The notes below the pieces were generated by a model, which ran no database searches, was not told where the DNA came from, and saw nothing but the letters and a program-made list of their open reading frames with translations. The position numbers and the translations under genes were made by a program. A DNA stretch of 64,000 nt, taken from positions 365,909-429,908 of the forward strand of contig ML976665.1 in the NCBI GenBank assembly GCA_010015655.1. Direction: 5' to 3'. This DNA is from Bimuria novae-zelandiae CBS 107.79. Taxonomy: Eukaryota; Ascomycota; Dothideomycetes; Pleosporales; Didymosphaeriaceae. Position 1 is the first letter of the stretch; each line of letters begins with the position of its first letter. Below are positions 34,198-45,512 of this stretch, piece after piece.

Positions 34198-36045
34198 ACG
34201 TATTCCACATGCGAGCTGCGCACTTTTGCCAAGCCCACACCAACTTACCATTAACATACAATGGCTTAATAAAACAATAGTCAATCTACTTCGCACGAAG
34301 CAAATATACAGCTTGCCTTACACGCTATCTCTAATAACCAAATCTAGTTAGTCCGACGCGCTGCTGTCACGTATAATACGCCCGAATCCACGCTACGTAA
34401 TAGACGCGCTAGCGTCCTCCCACGCAATAAAACACGACTAAACTTAATAAAGCTTACAAAGTTAGAGGAGGAGACAATTATCTAGTATATCCTAGACCTT
34501 GCTAAGCAAGGATACCCTGTAATCCTTGCGCAGGTTTAAGATATAGTAGATACTTTACTTACTACGCGTGGCTAAGGCTAGGTTAGCAAGAACTAGCCAT
34601 CCAGCTTTATTAAGCGTATGCCTAAGCTTATAATAAGGTTTAATCGCAAGCTAGACTACTTAAGAATGCTATACAAGGATCCTACTATTATATTAAACTA
34701 GTTTCGACTTGTACAGAATGTAAAGGCGAAGTACGGCATACAGGATAAGGATACATAGAACTTTAACAAGTCTAGTTTTATAATAGGCGTAATTTCAACA
34801 AGCCAGAAGGTTGTTACTAGCTCTAAGAGGCGTAGGAAGCTAAAGCAGGTGCAAGGAGGCAATAGAAAGTAGACATTAATAATACTAGGTGTTAGTAGCG
34901 CGGGGCAAAAGATCCCACCCTTTATTATCTTCTAGGCAAAGATACACCTCGCTAGCTAGTATACTAAGGATAACCTGCCTCCCTAATAGAGAATTATAGT
35001 CTCTAAGAATGGCTAAATAATAAATAAGCTTAGAGTCGCGTAGATTAAGTACTTTAACGCGTGTATAAAGCGCCATGTACGGGGCACACACAGGCTGCTT
35101 ATTCTAGACGGCCACGAAAGCCACAGCTCTGTTGCTTTCGAGCAGTATTGCAAGGATAACAAGATTATCTGTCTCTGCATGCCGCCGCACTCATCCCACA
35201 TCCTACAGCCACTAGATGTGGGTTGTTTTTCGCCAATAAAGTAGGCGTACTCACGCTAAGTCGAGCAACTCATGCGGAGTTGCATTAACTATATTACTAA
35301 AACTAAGTTCCTACCTGCGTTTATTAACACGATTAACGCGTTAATTAATAAAGAATAGATTAAAAGAGGTTTTTGAGGTGCTAGCTTAGTACCCTTTAAC
35401 CTACAATTAGTATTAGATTAATTAGATGTCTAGTTAAAGACGCTACTAGCTCCTCTAATTAAACCTATCCTATAGTAGTCGCAAACACCTAATAATACGT
35501 ATAAGATTAGGGAGCAATCTACCCTAGTATTAAAGAAGTTTTTAAATGCTACCTAAAGCTCCCTAACACTAGTAAAAGAAGTATTATTATTATTTATAAA
35601 AGGCGCGCAAAAGATAGCGCATAAGTTTAAGCTAATAAAGGCACGCATTAAGGAGCTTAAAAAGGCAAATGTAGCTCACACAAAGCAGAAATTACGTAAA
35701 AGGACACGTATACAGGCTAGAGGAACACTACTTGCTGCAGAAGGACTATAGCTAGCAGCTACAAAAGAGCGTCCTGCGAAGAGGCAGCGCTTGCAAGCGG
35801 GTAGGGAGGATAGTAGAGAGAGCAGCACGTAGCGCCAACGGCTTTATAGCAAGTGTAATAAGCTAGGGCATAACGTGCAAACCTGCTAAGAGGCTAAAGG
35901 GTTATCTTCTAAATTAGATATTACCCTTAGTGGCTTGTTTTTAGATAGTGTTAATAGTAATAGCGATAATTAAGAAGTATAAGTTAGTGTTGCTAAGAAA
36001 AAGTGCGCAGCTCGCCCGGGTGCGCAGCTCACATGTGGAATACGT
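34198..36045 (+). mobile_element. pogo/Fot1-type DNA transposon
   Basis: Terminal inverted repeats start ACGTATTCCACATGCGAGCT on the left, and the right end is its complement with one change. The element is flanked by TA on both sides (34196-34197 and 36046-36047). Its length is 1,848 bases. It lies immediately after the gypsy element. The right terminus carries a second copy of the GTGCGCAGCTC block separated by GCCCGGG. Confidence 0.82.
34261..35970 (+). pseudogene. pogo/Fot1 transposase, RIP-degraded
   Basis: From ATG 34261 a single frame shows the pogo-type layout despite many stops: an N-terminal DNA-binding part (HEANIQLALHAIS, LEEETII, LDLAKQGYPVIL), then SFIKRMPKL, the DDE landmarks LLILDGHESHSS at about 35,095 and CLCMPPHSSHILQPLDVGCF at about 35,170, and a basic C-terminus with a CNKLGHNVQTC-like knuckle near 35,855. 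The codon-phase distance from the start to the DGHESH motif is exactly 280 codons. The product is not functional. The end is approximate. Confidence 0.78.
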
Positions 36046-38352
36046 TATATATTTATAAGTTATATAATTCTTAAAAACAGCCTATATTTTATATTTATTT
36101 TAGAGAAGAATTATCCTTATAGTAATATTTTACGTCTTTTTTTAGGATACACGGCTTAATATACTATATAATATTTTAAAAATTAAACATATTACTAACG
36201 TCCCTCACTGCGTAGCGAGACACACTGTGTGGCGAGACAAACGGGGGGTACTTTGACTTGCAGCAACTGGAAAGTCCATGCGCACAACAAATATTGCTAT
36301 AATTCTATAAAATAATTTGCTATAGCTAATTCTAAATATCTATAATTCCTCCTACCTAAAAATTACCTTCGCATTATCGCCTCCGCGCCTAACTTGTACA
36401 GCGCATTGTGTCGTAGCATAATAGGCTTTCTTCCCTATAGCGCCAACCTTAAGCCTTTTTTGCTCTAATTTTTTGTAGAATAGCCTTATCCTAGCCTTAC
36501 AACCTCCCCCTTATACTAGGAAGTTATTATCAGCCCTATACGCGCTGCGGGGCGCGATTTTATGCAAGGCCGCCCCGTCAATGGGTACTTCTAGCGGAAG
36601 CGAATCCCCAATCCTAGCTAACGTGTAATAACCCCGCACGTCTTACCTCATGCACTAATAGATATTTTACTATAAGATATGTAACCATACGAATTACACA
36701 AGCGTTCGGATTATCGTTAAATCCGACTTAGGATTAGGAGTAGTTATAAGACATGGCCTAGTGCTTATTTAGTTACAATAGAGAACAAGCGATATAGATA
36801 TCAAGCAAGGGCTTTGACTGGAATAACAAGCGGCATGAAGACGCGAGTCAAGGAAGACACAGGGGCTAGTGAGGCCGCGATGTAGCATAAGCAGTGTAGT
36901 ATCAGCCAGTGTTAGTAGCCCTTTCGGCTCGGCCGCCGGGCGTAAATAAATTGTGTGTGTGTAGCTAACGCGCTTCCAGCGGCGAAACCAGCTTTGACAC
37001 AGCAATCTCACACACACCTTGAGATGCAGTCCAACGCATAGTGATACCTACTTTGGGATGTAGAGCCATACTATAGCGCCGCCCCCAAGTGCCGAGATCT
37101 ATCGTTAACCCTTCTGCTAACTAATAGAACGACCTAATTAAGCTCACCACGTCTTTATGCTTCTCGAGTCGGCGCGCTGATTCCTAGACCAAGCCGTAGC
37201 GAGCTTTTGTCCTAGCTCGTTGAAGGGGGATACAATGTGATAGGAAGGATACAAGCTAAGATAGAGCGCGGCGGGCTTGGAAATCGAAGCCTGCGCTTCG
37301 GCAAATGGGTTTAACTGAGCGCTACTGGCAAAACGCCGTCGTTGCAAGCGCATACGAAGGCGGAAAGGCTCTGCATGCTTGGTGATATAGCTGTCGTACG
37401 GTTAAACGACCAGCGGCTCCTCGCATGAGCGCCACAATCGTAAGGGCCGTGGAGATATGCTCCAGTTCGACCTCTGGCGGTCGTGAGGAGTTTTGGGTTC
37501 ATGTTCGCGAGGGACAAGTACTAGCAGAGCTGTGGTGGTGGCCATGCTTGGCAAGATTCTACACAGATAGTATCTAGAGCTGCATACAGCACTCTTCTCT
37601 TCAGCCATATCTACAAACCATCGCCTCCGGCGCAAGGTCAGGGCCGGTGCGGGTCGGCCATGCTGATGGACACTAGTGGTGACATACCACTGCCGTGCTG
37701 ACAGATCAAAACAGGCTACTTCTGCCTCAAGTATCCTTTATGTACTTTTCCTTGCTCAATTTCTTAGATCAATGCATGCAGATAACTACAATATAATATG
37801 CGCCTAAAAGCGAGCTTTAACATCTGCCTAACACGTGCTTTTATAGGTACATCAACAAAAGCGTGCTGATCTGGCTGCTATTAGCTACCTAAAGCTAAAG
37901 AGCTAATGTTGGCTTTGTTTACCAACTAGCAACAGAGTTTAAAAAGCTGTGTAGGTGTGTTCATTACTTGCATCCTACTCCTTGTCAATCTCGAGCAAGA
38001 AACTCGTACATAAGTGCTGCTAACACTTTTCCCATCGCAACGGTTAGTCCCCAATCCATTCCATCGCTATTCCACAACGATATGCTGATGCCTCCCTTCA
38101 TCATTGATCGATGAACACTGTGAGCAGTATGTCTGGATCAATCATAGTATGTTGCGGATTGCTGGGAAAAGAATCCCGATATACCGTGTGGCCTGATGAT
38201 TCAAGACATAGAATGTTGAATAACGTGTGTATTAGAATAAACATACAAAACACAACCAAGCAGCATCTTCTGGTACTGTACTCACAGTCGATGGCCACCA
38301 CCACCACCACTTCTCCCACGCCCCGCCAACACTACCAAACAACCATACGCAC
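36046..38352. other. mixed-composition spacer, no gene recognised
   Basis: AT-rich up to about 36,540, then moderate composition to 38,350. Short frames at 37,144-37,640 and 38,111-38,584 have no motif; the last is the antisense of the GFA gene. A short TG run lies at about 36,953. Nothing else could be identified. Confidence 0.45.
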
Positions 38353-38985
38353 CTATCCCCCAGAAAGCGTATACGTCTTCGAATTGCCCTCAATCTTCCT
38401 AACATCACCCCCACTAACACCCCCAAACCAGCTCACGCGATCCTTCGTAAACTGCTCCCACTGCGGCTTCAGCTTCGTCTCATGCAAACTCAAATCGTCC
38501 ACCGAGCCAATCCGCAAAATAGGCACATTGGGAAACGCCGAGCTGACGCGGTACATGAGGGTCCCGCACGTGCTGCAGAAGTAGTCTGTCATGGAGCCCT
38601 CGTGGCGCACGGGCGTGACGGGATTATACCACGACTTGAGATTGTCGCGGCCGCGCACGTGCACTAGGTACTTGTCGTTGATGGCGAAGTTGGATGCGAA
38701 CATGGAGGCGGTGAGTTTGCGGCAGTCGGTGCAGTTGCAGACGAAGGTGTTGATTAGGCCGGGCCCTTCGACGGGCTGGTGGGCGGGTTAGTGAGTAGAG
38801 TGATGCGGGTTGGAGTATGCGGGTGGGAGGAGAGGGGAGTGGGGTGGACTTACGAAGGCTAATTGCACGCCGCCGCAGAGACAGGTTGCTGTTGGGAGTC
38901 CATCTCTGTAGCCCCGGTCTTTGGCAAGGCTGTTGTTTGCGATGAATGGTTTGGACTTGTCTGCTGCTGCGAAGCCGTCGGCCAT
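38353..38985 (-). CDS. GFA/CENP-V-type zinc-binding protein
   Basis: Two exons read leftward: 38985-38854 and 38775-38353. They join in phase 0 across a 78-base intron (GTAAGT, CTAAC, CACCAG) to 184 residues. The family fold (glutathione-dependent formaldehyde-activating enzyme/CENP-V) binds zinc with cysteine pairs. Here ATCLCGGVQLAF, NTFVCNCTDCRK and DYFCSTCGTLMYR supply the expected CxC, CxxC and CxxC sets, in the usual order and spacing. ATG 38985 is chosen over the upstream ATG 39006 because the family N-terminus is short and its context (CAAACATGGCC) is good. The frame is intact and composition is balanced, unlike the flanking transposons. Most fungal members have no tested substrate, so a formaldehyde role should not be assumed. 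Confidence 0.84.
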
Positions 38986-39708
38986 GTTTGCGTGAGATAG
39001 AAACAATGTACTATGTTTATATTTTTCGTTGAAGGACTTGTGAATGCGAAGCTCTGGAGATGTGGTTTTAAATAGGGCCGAACGGATGGTTTATATATCA
39101 GCGACCTGGGAGTATTCTGCTTATGATCACATTGAAGCAAGGGTCGCATGGAGTGGGGAAGATGGTGGGTTAAAGGTAGGAGCTGGGCTCCGGAGGAACG
39201 GTGTCTTGCTGGACGAATGAGCAATTGCGCTTCTGACTGCTTCTGACTGCTTCCGGGCCAATGGAACGTAGGACTGAAGCTAATCATCCTTTAAGTAATC
39301 TTATGGAAGCAGGCCGCGGGTATGTAGAGTGTCGGAGTAATGAGATAACAGCTACGTAGGTAACTAGCTAGCTAGCTGACCAATCATACCTCACCTCCTA
39401 TGTCCATGACCTCTAACAAATTCAGTATATTCCAAAGCACAGTTTATTCTGCCTCGCTGCACAGCCCCCAACAACAAGAGCCATAATCCCATCGCCCGCC
39501 CAAACCATCCATACTTGCTTTAGTAATTCCCGCGCAAGACGGACCTCGGGCTGGTGAGTAAACAAAAACAAATGCACCCGCTGAACAAAGTCAGCTCGCG
39601 GGTGGGGGTGATTGATTGGTGGAGATAGTCGTACCTCCGATTCCGCTTCACTGCCTGCCGTGCATTGCATACCGTGTCTGTGCGCGCGACGGACCACCTC
39701 AAAGGCTA
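38986..39708. other. GFA upstream region and flank of the pogo insertion
   Basis: Promoter side of the GFA gene and then moderate-composition sequence. I could not find the missing N-terminal part of the recombinase fragment (41830) here, although this is the DNA on the other side of the transposon. A (TAGC)n-like run occurs near 39,363-39,378. Confidence 0.5.
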
Positions 39709-41828
39709 CCGTGCCCGACGGGCTCGTGCACCGCGCGGGCTCGTGCACCACCCCACCAAACAACGCGTCCATCTCGACTTTTTCAACACGCGATAACTAC
39801 ACCACCATGGCACTAATTAACGAGGCGATTGCAGATTTGGAATCGCGTGAAGCTGGCGATAATTTCAGCATCCAGGGTATCGCGAAAAAATATGGTGTAT
39901 CGCATTCAACACTTAGCCAAAGGTGGAACCACCAGACAGGCCCTCGGGCAGCCGGGTACGCCGCGCAACAACTACTCAGCCTATAACAAGAGGAGGGACT
40001 CGTGGAGTATATTAGAGGGCTTACGGCTCGTGGGCTACCTCCTACGAGAGCTATGATACAAAATTTCGCGTCTAATATATTAAAAAAGCATGTCGGAGAG
40101 GGCTAGGTTTCGCGTTTTATTAACCATAACTATAACTATCTTATCTCTAAATAGAGCGCTGGCATAGACGTTATACGCTACTAGGCTAACTTACGACGCA
40201 AGTACAAGTTATACTTTAACCTCCTATATTATAAGATTGTTTAGTATAAGGTAGAGCCTTGTAATACCTATAATATGGATAAAAAGGGCTTTATAATTGG
40301 TATTACAGGACGCTTAAAACAGGTGTTTAGTTAGCTTTAATAGGAGGAAAAGAAGGTCCGAATAGCGCTTTAAGATAGCTCTTAAGAGTAGGTAATAATT
40401 ATAGCAACTATTAGAGCAGATAGGAGTGTTTTGTCGCTAGCCCTTATATACTCGTTAGCTAACTGCACACTTCAAGCCTCATAGGTAGCTCAAATTAAAA
40501 CAGAAAAGCATAGTGTGTTTGTAAGCCCCTCACCAACAGGATAGACGAATAATAATATTAGATTAGCCTAGTTAGAGCAGGTTTTCGACCGCGAAACAAA
40601 GTAAAAAGCACGCCTTAGCTAAGCTTAGCGCCTCCTTATACTCGATAGCTATAATAGCCACCTCTTAATAGACTTTATTAAATACTACGAGGCTTATAAA
40701 ATACTGCTAGCCATGTTTCCCCCTTACTTAACCTATATACTATAGCCTCTTGATGTAGTTTGCTTTAAACCTCTTAGTAGTAACTACTCTACTAAGCTTA
40801 CTAATTACCTTTTTAAAACGTAGGGGTTGCTAGCTATCTAAAAGGGAGACTTCTTCCCGCTGTTCTAAGGTGCTTAGAAGTCTACGTTTATAATAAAACT
40901 CGTCCTTAAGGCGTTTAAAGCCACCGGTATAGCCCCTATAAAGGCTAACGTCGTACTTAAGCGTTTCCGTAAACAGGATAACAATGAGAGTGAGGCACGG
41001 CTCTCAGCCCTTTTGCCTAAGGACTAGAGGCAGATGGAGCGTCTCATACGTGCTGCAGTGAAGGATACCTCGGCGGAGACCTCGCAGAAGCCCTCCCAAA
41101 CGCTACACCAACTTCAGGTTCAAAACGAGCTACTACACCATGAGAACAGCGGCCTAAGGGATGCTCTTACTGCTAAGAAGCAGCGTAAGAACGCTAGTAA
41201 GCCTTTTGATTTGCAGCGCGAGGAGGAGTACCACGGTGGTGCTACTTTCTGGTCGCCCTCTAAGTTCGAGCGAGCACGTGAGCGTGAGGCAGAAAAGCAA
41301 CACCAAGAGGAGCAGGAGAGACTAGCAAAGTTAAACAGAAAGGAGCTTTAAGCTGCTGCCAAGCTCCTCAAGGAGCAAGAGAAGGAGGAGCGTCGTGTGG
41401 CGAGAGAGAGAGCCAAGGAGGTGCGAGATCAGATGAAGGCCGAACAGGTGGCTGCCCGGGATGCCAGAAAAGCTGCTCAAAACACTAGGCAGGCCTCTAC
41501 AATTACCCAAAGAGGCAAGCGCAAAGCTTCAAAAGCACCTCCAGCAAAGCGCAAGCTAAAACAAGCCAAGGGCGGTGCTGCAGCTCATCCGTCGTCCCCA
41601 GAAGCTGCACCAGCACCTCCACCTAAAGTCAGCTCTCGCGGTCGCGCAATCACTCTCTCGCGAAAACTTAGATAGTACAACTTATTCGTACGCCTCTACG
41701 GAGTAATTACAACAAAAAATCTCGCGATAATCGCTTTTATAGCGCTCACAATAACCTCATCTTTGTGGTGGTGAGCATGTTGGTGTTGGTGCACGAGCCC
41801 GCGCGGTGCACGAGCCCGTCGGGCACGG
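39709..41828 (+). mobile_element. pogo-type DNA transposon with long GC-rich inverted repeats
   Basis: Inverted repeats of about 40 bases begin CCGTGCCCGACGGGCTCGTG on both ends and contain the GGGCTCGTGCACC block twice. TA flanks both ends (39707-39708 and 41829-41830). Its length is 2,120 bases. On the right it abuts a DUF3435 recombinase fragment in the middle of a codon frame. Confidence 0.88.
39807..41675 (+). pseudogene. pogo-type transposase, partly RIP-degraded
   Basis: One frame of 623 codons runs from ATG 39807 to TAG 41673-41675. The N-terminus is clean and shows a psq-type helix-turn-helix (ALINEAIADLESREAGDNFS, IAKKYGVSHSTLSQRW). The middle (about 39,985-41,000) is eroded by TAA/TAG but still reads GLTARGLPPTRAMIQNFASN, CNTYNMDKKGF, LLILDSYNSHLLIDFIKYY and MFPPYLTYIL, the catalytic DDE landmarks. 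The C-terminal third is nearly clean: 41034-41351 and 41397-41675 are open, in the same frame and basic/coiled (KQHQEEQERLAKLNR). The element is dead through its central stops. Confidence 0.8.
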
Positions 41829-41829
41829 T

Positions 41830-42294
41830 AACCACCTGCTAGGCGCTCTTGATGCGGTAGATCGTAACCAGACCATGGGCCACCTTGGAAGCACGTACGA
41901 GAAGTATTACACGCCGACGCATATTGCACGTGACTTCCAGGCGATTTATTTTGGGACGCCTTCCGAAGAGGAACTGATCCGGTCCGTTGCGAGCATGGGC
42001 CTGTCACGAGACCGCCGCGCACCGACTGAACTTGACGACGACCAGCAAAAGCAGGTACGCAACGATCCTGTTCTTGTTGCGCTTCGCGAAAAGCGGGAAA
42101 AGTACAAAAAGATGCTCAAGGATGAAGGCTTCTATCCACTCACTGCTGGAAAAGGGGCCCGCCTATATAACAAGTATGAGAGGAAGAAACGAGAGCTCGC
42201 TAGTACCTATCAGCAACTTCACCGAATTCGACTGAATGAAGTGATTCGCGAATTCCACGATTCGATCGATACAATCGAGATTACGCGACAGCTT
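41830..42294 (+). pseudogene. DUF3435/FluG-type tyrosine recombinase fragment (C-terminal part)
   Basis: 155 open codons read NHLLGALDAVDRNQTMGH, then GSTYEKYYTPTHIARDFQAI, SEEELIRSVASMGLSRDRR, and finish in REFHDSIDTIEITRQL. This is the C-terminal part of fungal DUF3435/FluG-domain proteins, a tyrosine-recombinase family that includes the captains of Starship elements. The MGH and the following tyrosines lie where the catalytic His and Tyr are expected, which is inference. Its N-terminal side is cut by the pogo element ending at 41828 and its C-terminal side by the Harbinger element starting at 42296. The GC content and clean frame show it was not RIP-damaged. The rest of the gene is not adjacent on either side. 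Confidence 0.72.
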
Positions 42295-42505
42295 AGGGCC
42301 TGCCTGGTTTCGTTCTCCGATAGGAATCGCCGGTAGGGAGCTTGGCGGCGCCTAGTGTGACAGGGGTAAAGTAACGGCGCCTGTGCTGACTCCAGTTACC
42401 AAACGGAGGCTTGTTTGGCTGTAAAATACCGTTTTCTTGGTAGTCTGTGTCCTGTTGATCGCCGTGGGTTGACTGGCAGAGCACTTTTTGTTGTTTTGTT
42501 AGGCA

Positions 42506-43660
42506 ATGGATCCTTCAACACCTCGTAACAGGCACCTTAAGAGAGTTGCTCAATCAGCGCTCGCAGAGGTCCTATTATCACTGTCCCCATCCCCGTCCCC
42601 GGCCCCAGGCACTCTATCGTCGTCGCCGCCAGCGCTGCCGCCGCCAGTATCCCCGTCGCCGTCACCCACGCCTAGGTCTCTCAGCTCAACACCAATATCG
42701 AGGACGCGTATGGTATGGTCTGATAGGCAACTCGAAGCTCTGCTAAGAGCTCTATGTTTCCAGGCTAGTGAGGGCAACAGAGCTGATGGCAGGTTCAAGC
42801 CACAGGCCTGGTCCTATGCCCAGAAGAAGGTGCAGGAGTTGTCGTCCAGGCCTATCACTATAGAGCAATGCAAAGGCAAAGTCGATACCTGCAAGAAGGA
42901 GTGGCAGATATGGGCGCAGCTCCGCCAGCAATCAGGCTTTAGTGTTGTTAACGGCGTTGTTGTTGTAGATAAGGGGGCGCTCGCGGAGTACTTTGTTGCT
43001 CATCCAAAGGCGGAGAGGTATAGAGACTTTGCCTTACCGTTCGAGGACCTACACCGGGAGCTCTTCGAGGGCTACTACGCCACTGGGGAGGCGGCAAGCC
43101 CTATCGACAGGCTCCTTGCCAGCCAGGTTGCCGATTCTATAGAGGACAGTGACCCCCAGTCTTTGTCAACAGATATAGACTCTGGCAACGAGTCTCAAGG
43201 GCGTAAACGGGCTGCCACAATGGCGGCGGAGAGGCGAGAGAAGCGTACCAGGAAACTCACGGCAGAGGACTAGATAGGAATGAGGCTGGACGATATAGCA
43301 AGGCAGATCGGGGAGCTTACAACTGCTTTTAAGACTCGTGACTATCAGCAAAAGGCTCTAGAGCGGTTCCAGATAGAGTACTCAGCGTTGGACACCCGCC
43401 TAGGGATGCCTGTACTTAAGAGCTTCATGGTGGAGCTAAACGCGAAGTTCTAGGTCAATCTAAAGACGCCGCAGCTGCAAAAAGCGTGGGTAAAGCAGCG
43501 TATCGACGCTCTGTTAAAGGACGAGGCTTATAGTGATCTCCGGGAGAGCGTAGAGGCGTTGGACTGGAGTAGCAGCAGCAAGTTAAGTAGAAGGCGCGCT
43601 CAGGATCTGGCGGAGAGGAATATGTCTATACCTAGCGAGCTATGCCAAGACTCGCGATAG
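42506..43660 (+). pseudogene. Harbinger Myb/SANT-like accessory protein, two in-frame stops
   Basis: The frame of 385 codons from ATG 42506 to TAG 43658-43660 is interrupted by TAG at 43271-43273 and near 43,451, both explicable as CAG (or TGG) to TAG. The first 255 codons are open: a Ser/Pro-rich leader, then the Myb/SANT-like DNA-binding domain (VWSDRQLEALLRAL, KPQAWSYAQKKVQELSSRP, CKGKVDTCKKEWQIWAQLR), with the conserved tryptophans visible. The tail after the first stop is helical (RLDDIARQIGELTTAF, FKTRDYQQKALERFQ). Such proteins act with the transposase at the element ends. Confidence 0.75.
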
Positions 43661-43941
43661 TGGTCCGTGCGTAGCTGGTGTTTTGCGCGTTTTCTCGTTC
43701 AGTTACGTAGATCCGTCTGCATTACACCTCTAATCAGCCACCTATACATATAAAACAACAATATACTTCCTAATTATACTAGTTTGTAGTAGTAAATCGC
43801 TATTAATAGGAAACTAATTATCTTTATAAGTGTTTAATAGGTAAATAGCTAGATAGAGGCGCGTAACTTAGCAAGAGTTAGATTAATATCGATTTAATAG
43901 CTCCGTTAGCTACCTCTACTGCTCCTTCTCCTTAACACCAC

Positions 43942-44039
43942 ACCTTCTCCCATACCTTTTCCCACACCTTCTCCCATACCTTCTCCCACACCTTCTCCCA
44001 CACCTTCTCCCACACCTTCTCCCACACCTTCTCCCACTT
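43942..44039 (+). repeat. 12-base minisatellite inside the Harbinger element
   Basis: About eight copies of CCTTCTCCCACA, with CATACC variants, lie between the 3' ends of the two convergent genes, just beyond the transposase stop. Confidence 0.85.
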
Positions 44040-44040
44040 C

Positions 44041-45201
44041 CTACACGCCTAGGACCTGCCGCGCTCGCTGGTAATCGTTCCACATGCTCTCTGTTATCTG
44101 CTCCCTTCTTGCGTCCATACTGACTTCTTCTGCAGCCAGATTTCTGCGATCTTTAGCGTCTTGTTGCACCGCGTTAAGCTCCTCACGTTCGTGCTCCTCT
44201 AGCTCTTCCACATCGTCTCCCACAACGTACACAGAGTTGATCAGGTTATGGACCGCCACTAGGGCATACACAAGCTTCGTCTGTGTTTCAATATTAAACT
44301 TATGAGGACGATTAAATATCCGCCAACGCCGCTTAAAAACACTAAAGGTACGCTTAACAACGTTCCTTAGGGAGCTGTAGCGATAATTAAATAGCTCCCT
44401 AGGTGTCCTCGCGTCTCTAACCACCTCCCTAATCTCCCGAAGGTGATACTGGACACCTTAATATAGTGTGAGCAGCTGCGGGCTGTTGGTGTACCCTGCG
44501 TCGGCAAGAAAGTATCTCCCATCAGGCACCTTAAAGCCTTTGGTGTAGGCGTCTTGGAGCACCTTACCGTCATGGGCACTCCCCTCCCAGCCTGCCAACA
44601 GGTATAAGAAGTTCATATCAAAGTCCACAACAGTGAGGACGTTTTGAGTCAGGTCTCCATACCGATTGCGGTATCTCTTATAGTCTCTCTAGGGCACAAA
44701 TATCGGGATATGCGTGCCGTCCAGCGCTCCTAGGCAGTCTTTAAAGTAGGGCCAAAATCTACTCTCCTCCGCAACCTGCTCAGGGACCTTTATCGATAGG
44801 CCCTTGACGACGATCTTATACAGGCGCAGCATGGCGTTGAGGACTTCATGAAAGTTCCGGCTGATAGTCTCCATAGAGTGGCCTACTTTGTGTCGACAGT
44901 TACGCCAGGACGCCCCATTAGAGCATATATACAGAAACGTGAGTAGTTTCTCCTCTATAGAGACGTTGCCGTCCTTAATAAGTTGCTCATCTATCACAGA
45001 CCGAAGGAGCTTTTCCCATGCCTCTAGCCAAAGTCGCGACTCCTTAAAAAGCTGCTGGTGGTTGCTCATACAGTCCCTCAACCACGCCGTACCTCGCCGT
45101 CGATCAGTATCCTGCTTATTTATACCTATTAGACGCTTCTTATTAGTATAGTATTTAAATAATATAGTAGTGACAGTGCTTAGAGCACTAACGGTAGCCA
45201 T
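44041..45201 (-). pseudogene. Harbinger DDE transposase, two in-frame stops
   Basis: The leftward frame of 386 codons from ATG 45201 is broken only by TAG at 44689-44691 and TAA at 44458-44460. Between the stops the frame continues uninterrupted. Landmarks of the DDE_4 nuclease are clear: FLYICSNGASWRNCRHKVGH in the helical N-part, LGALDGTHIPIF with the first catalytic Asp, VVDFDMNFLYLLAGWEGSAH with the second, DGRYFLADAGYTNSPQLL, and LRNVVKRTFSVFKRRWRIF containing the region of the third acidic residue. The acidic C-terminus reads GDDVEELEEHEREELNAV. It is nearly intact, so a relative elsewhere in the genome could be active. Confidence 0.82.
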
Positions 45202-45512
45202 ACTAGTAGCACGCCTTTAGGGATCTATATTAATAAAAATCTTAGATAGAGAGTAACAATAACAGGAGGCACGTAACGCCTCTAATAGTAAAATTAACTT
45301 CTAGAAATAAGTTATGCTATTAGAGACGCAGTATATTAAATCTAGCCCGTAGTATAGTCTAGTAAGGTTTATTTTAGCAGATAATTACTAATAAATTTTA
45401 CTTCTATTTACTCTCCTATTAGACGTTTAAAACCAAACACGTCGCCGATTACACTCCGTTTTCAAAACGGCGTTAACTATCGGAGCCACTACCGGAGCAA
45501 CCAAACAGGCCC

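Larger units (their letters stand above)
42296..45512. mobile_element. PIF/Harbinger-type DNA transposon
   Basis: Imperfect inverted ends (GGGCCTGCCTGGTTTCG on the left; GGGCCTGTTTGGTTGCTCC on the right, read inward) enclose two convergent genes, a Myb/SANT-like gene on plus and a DDE_4 transposase on minus. That is the two-gene arrangement of the Harbinger superfamily. The flanking triplets are TTA and ATA; a 3-base duplication is expected, so one base may have changed. The left end sits in the recombinase fragment. Confidence 0.75.
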
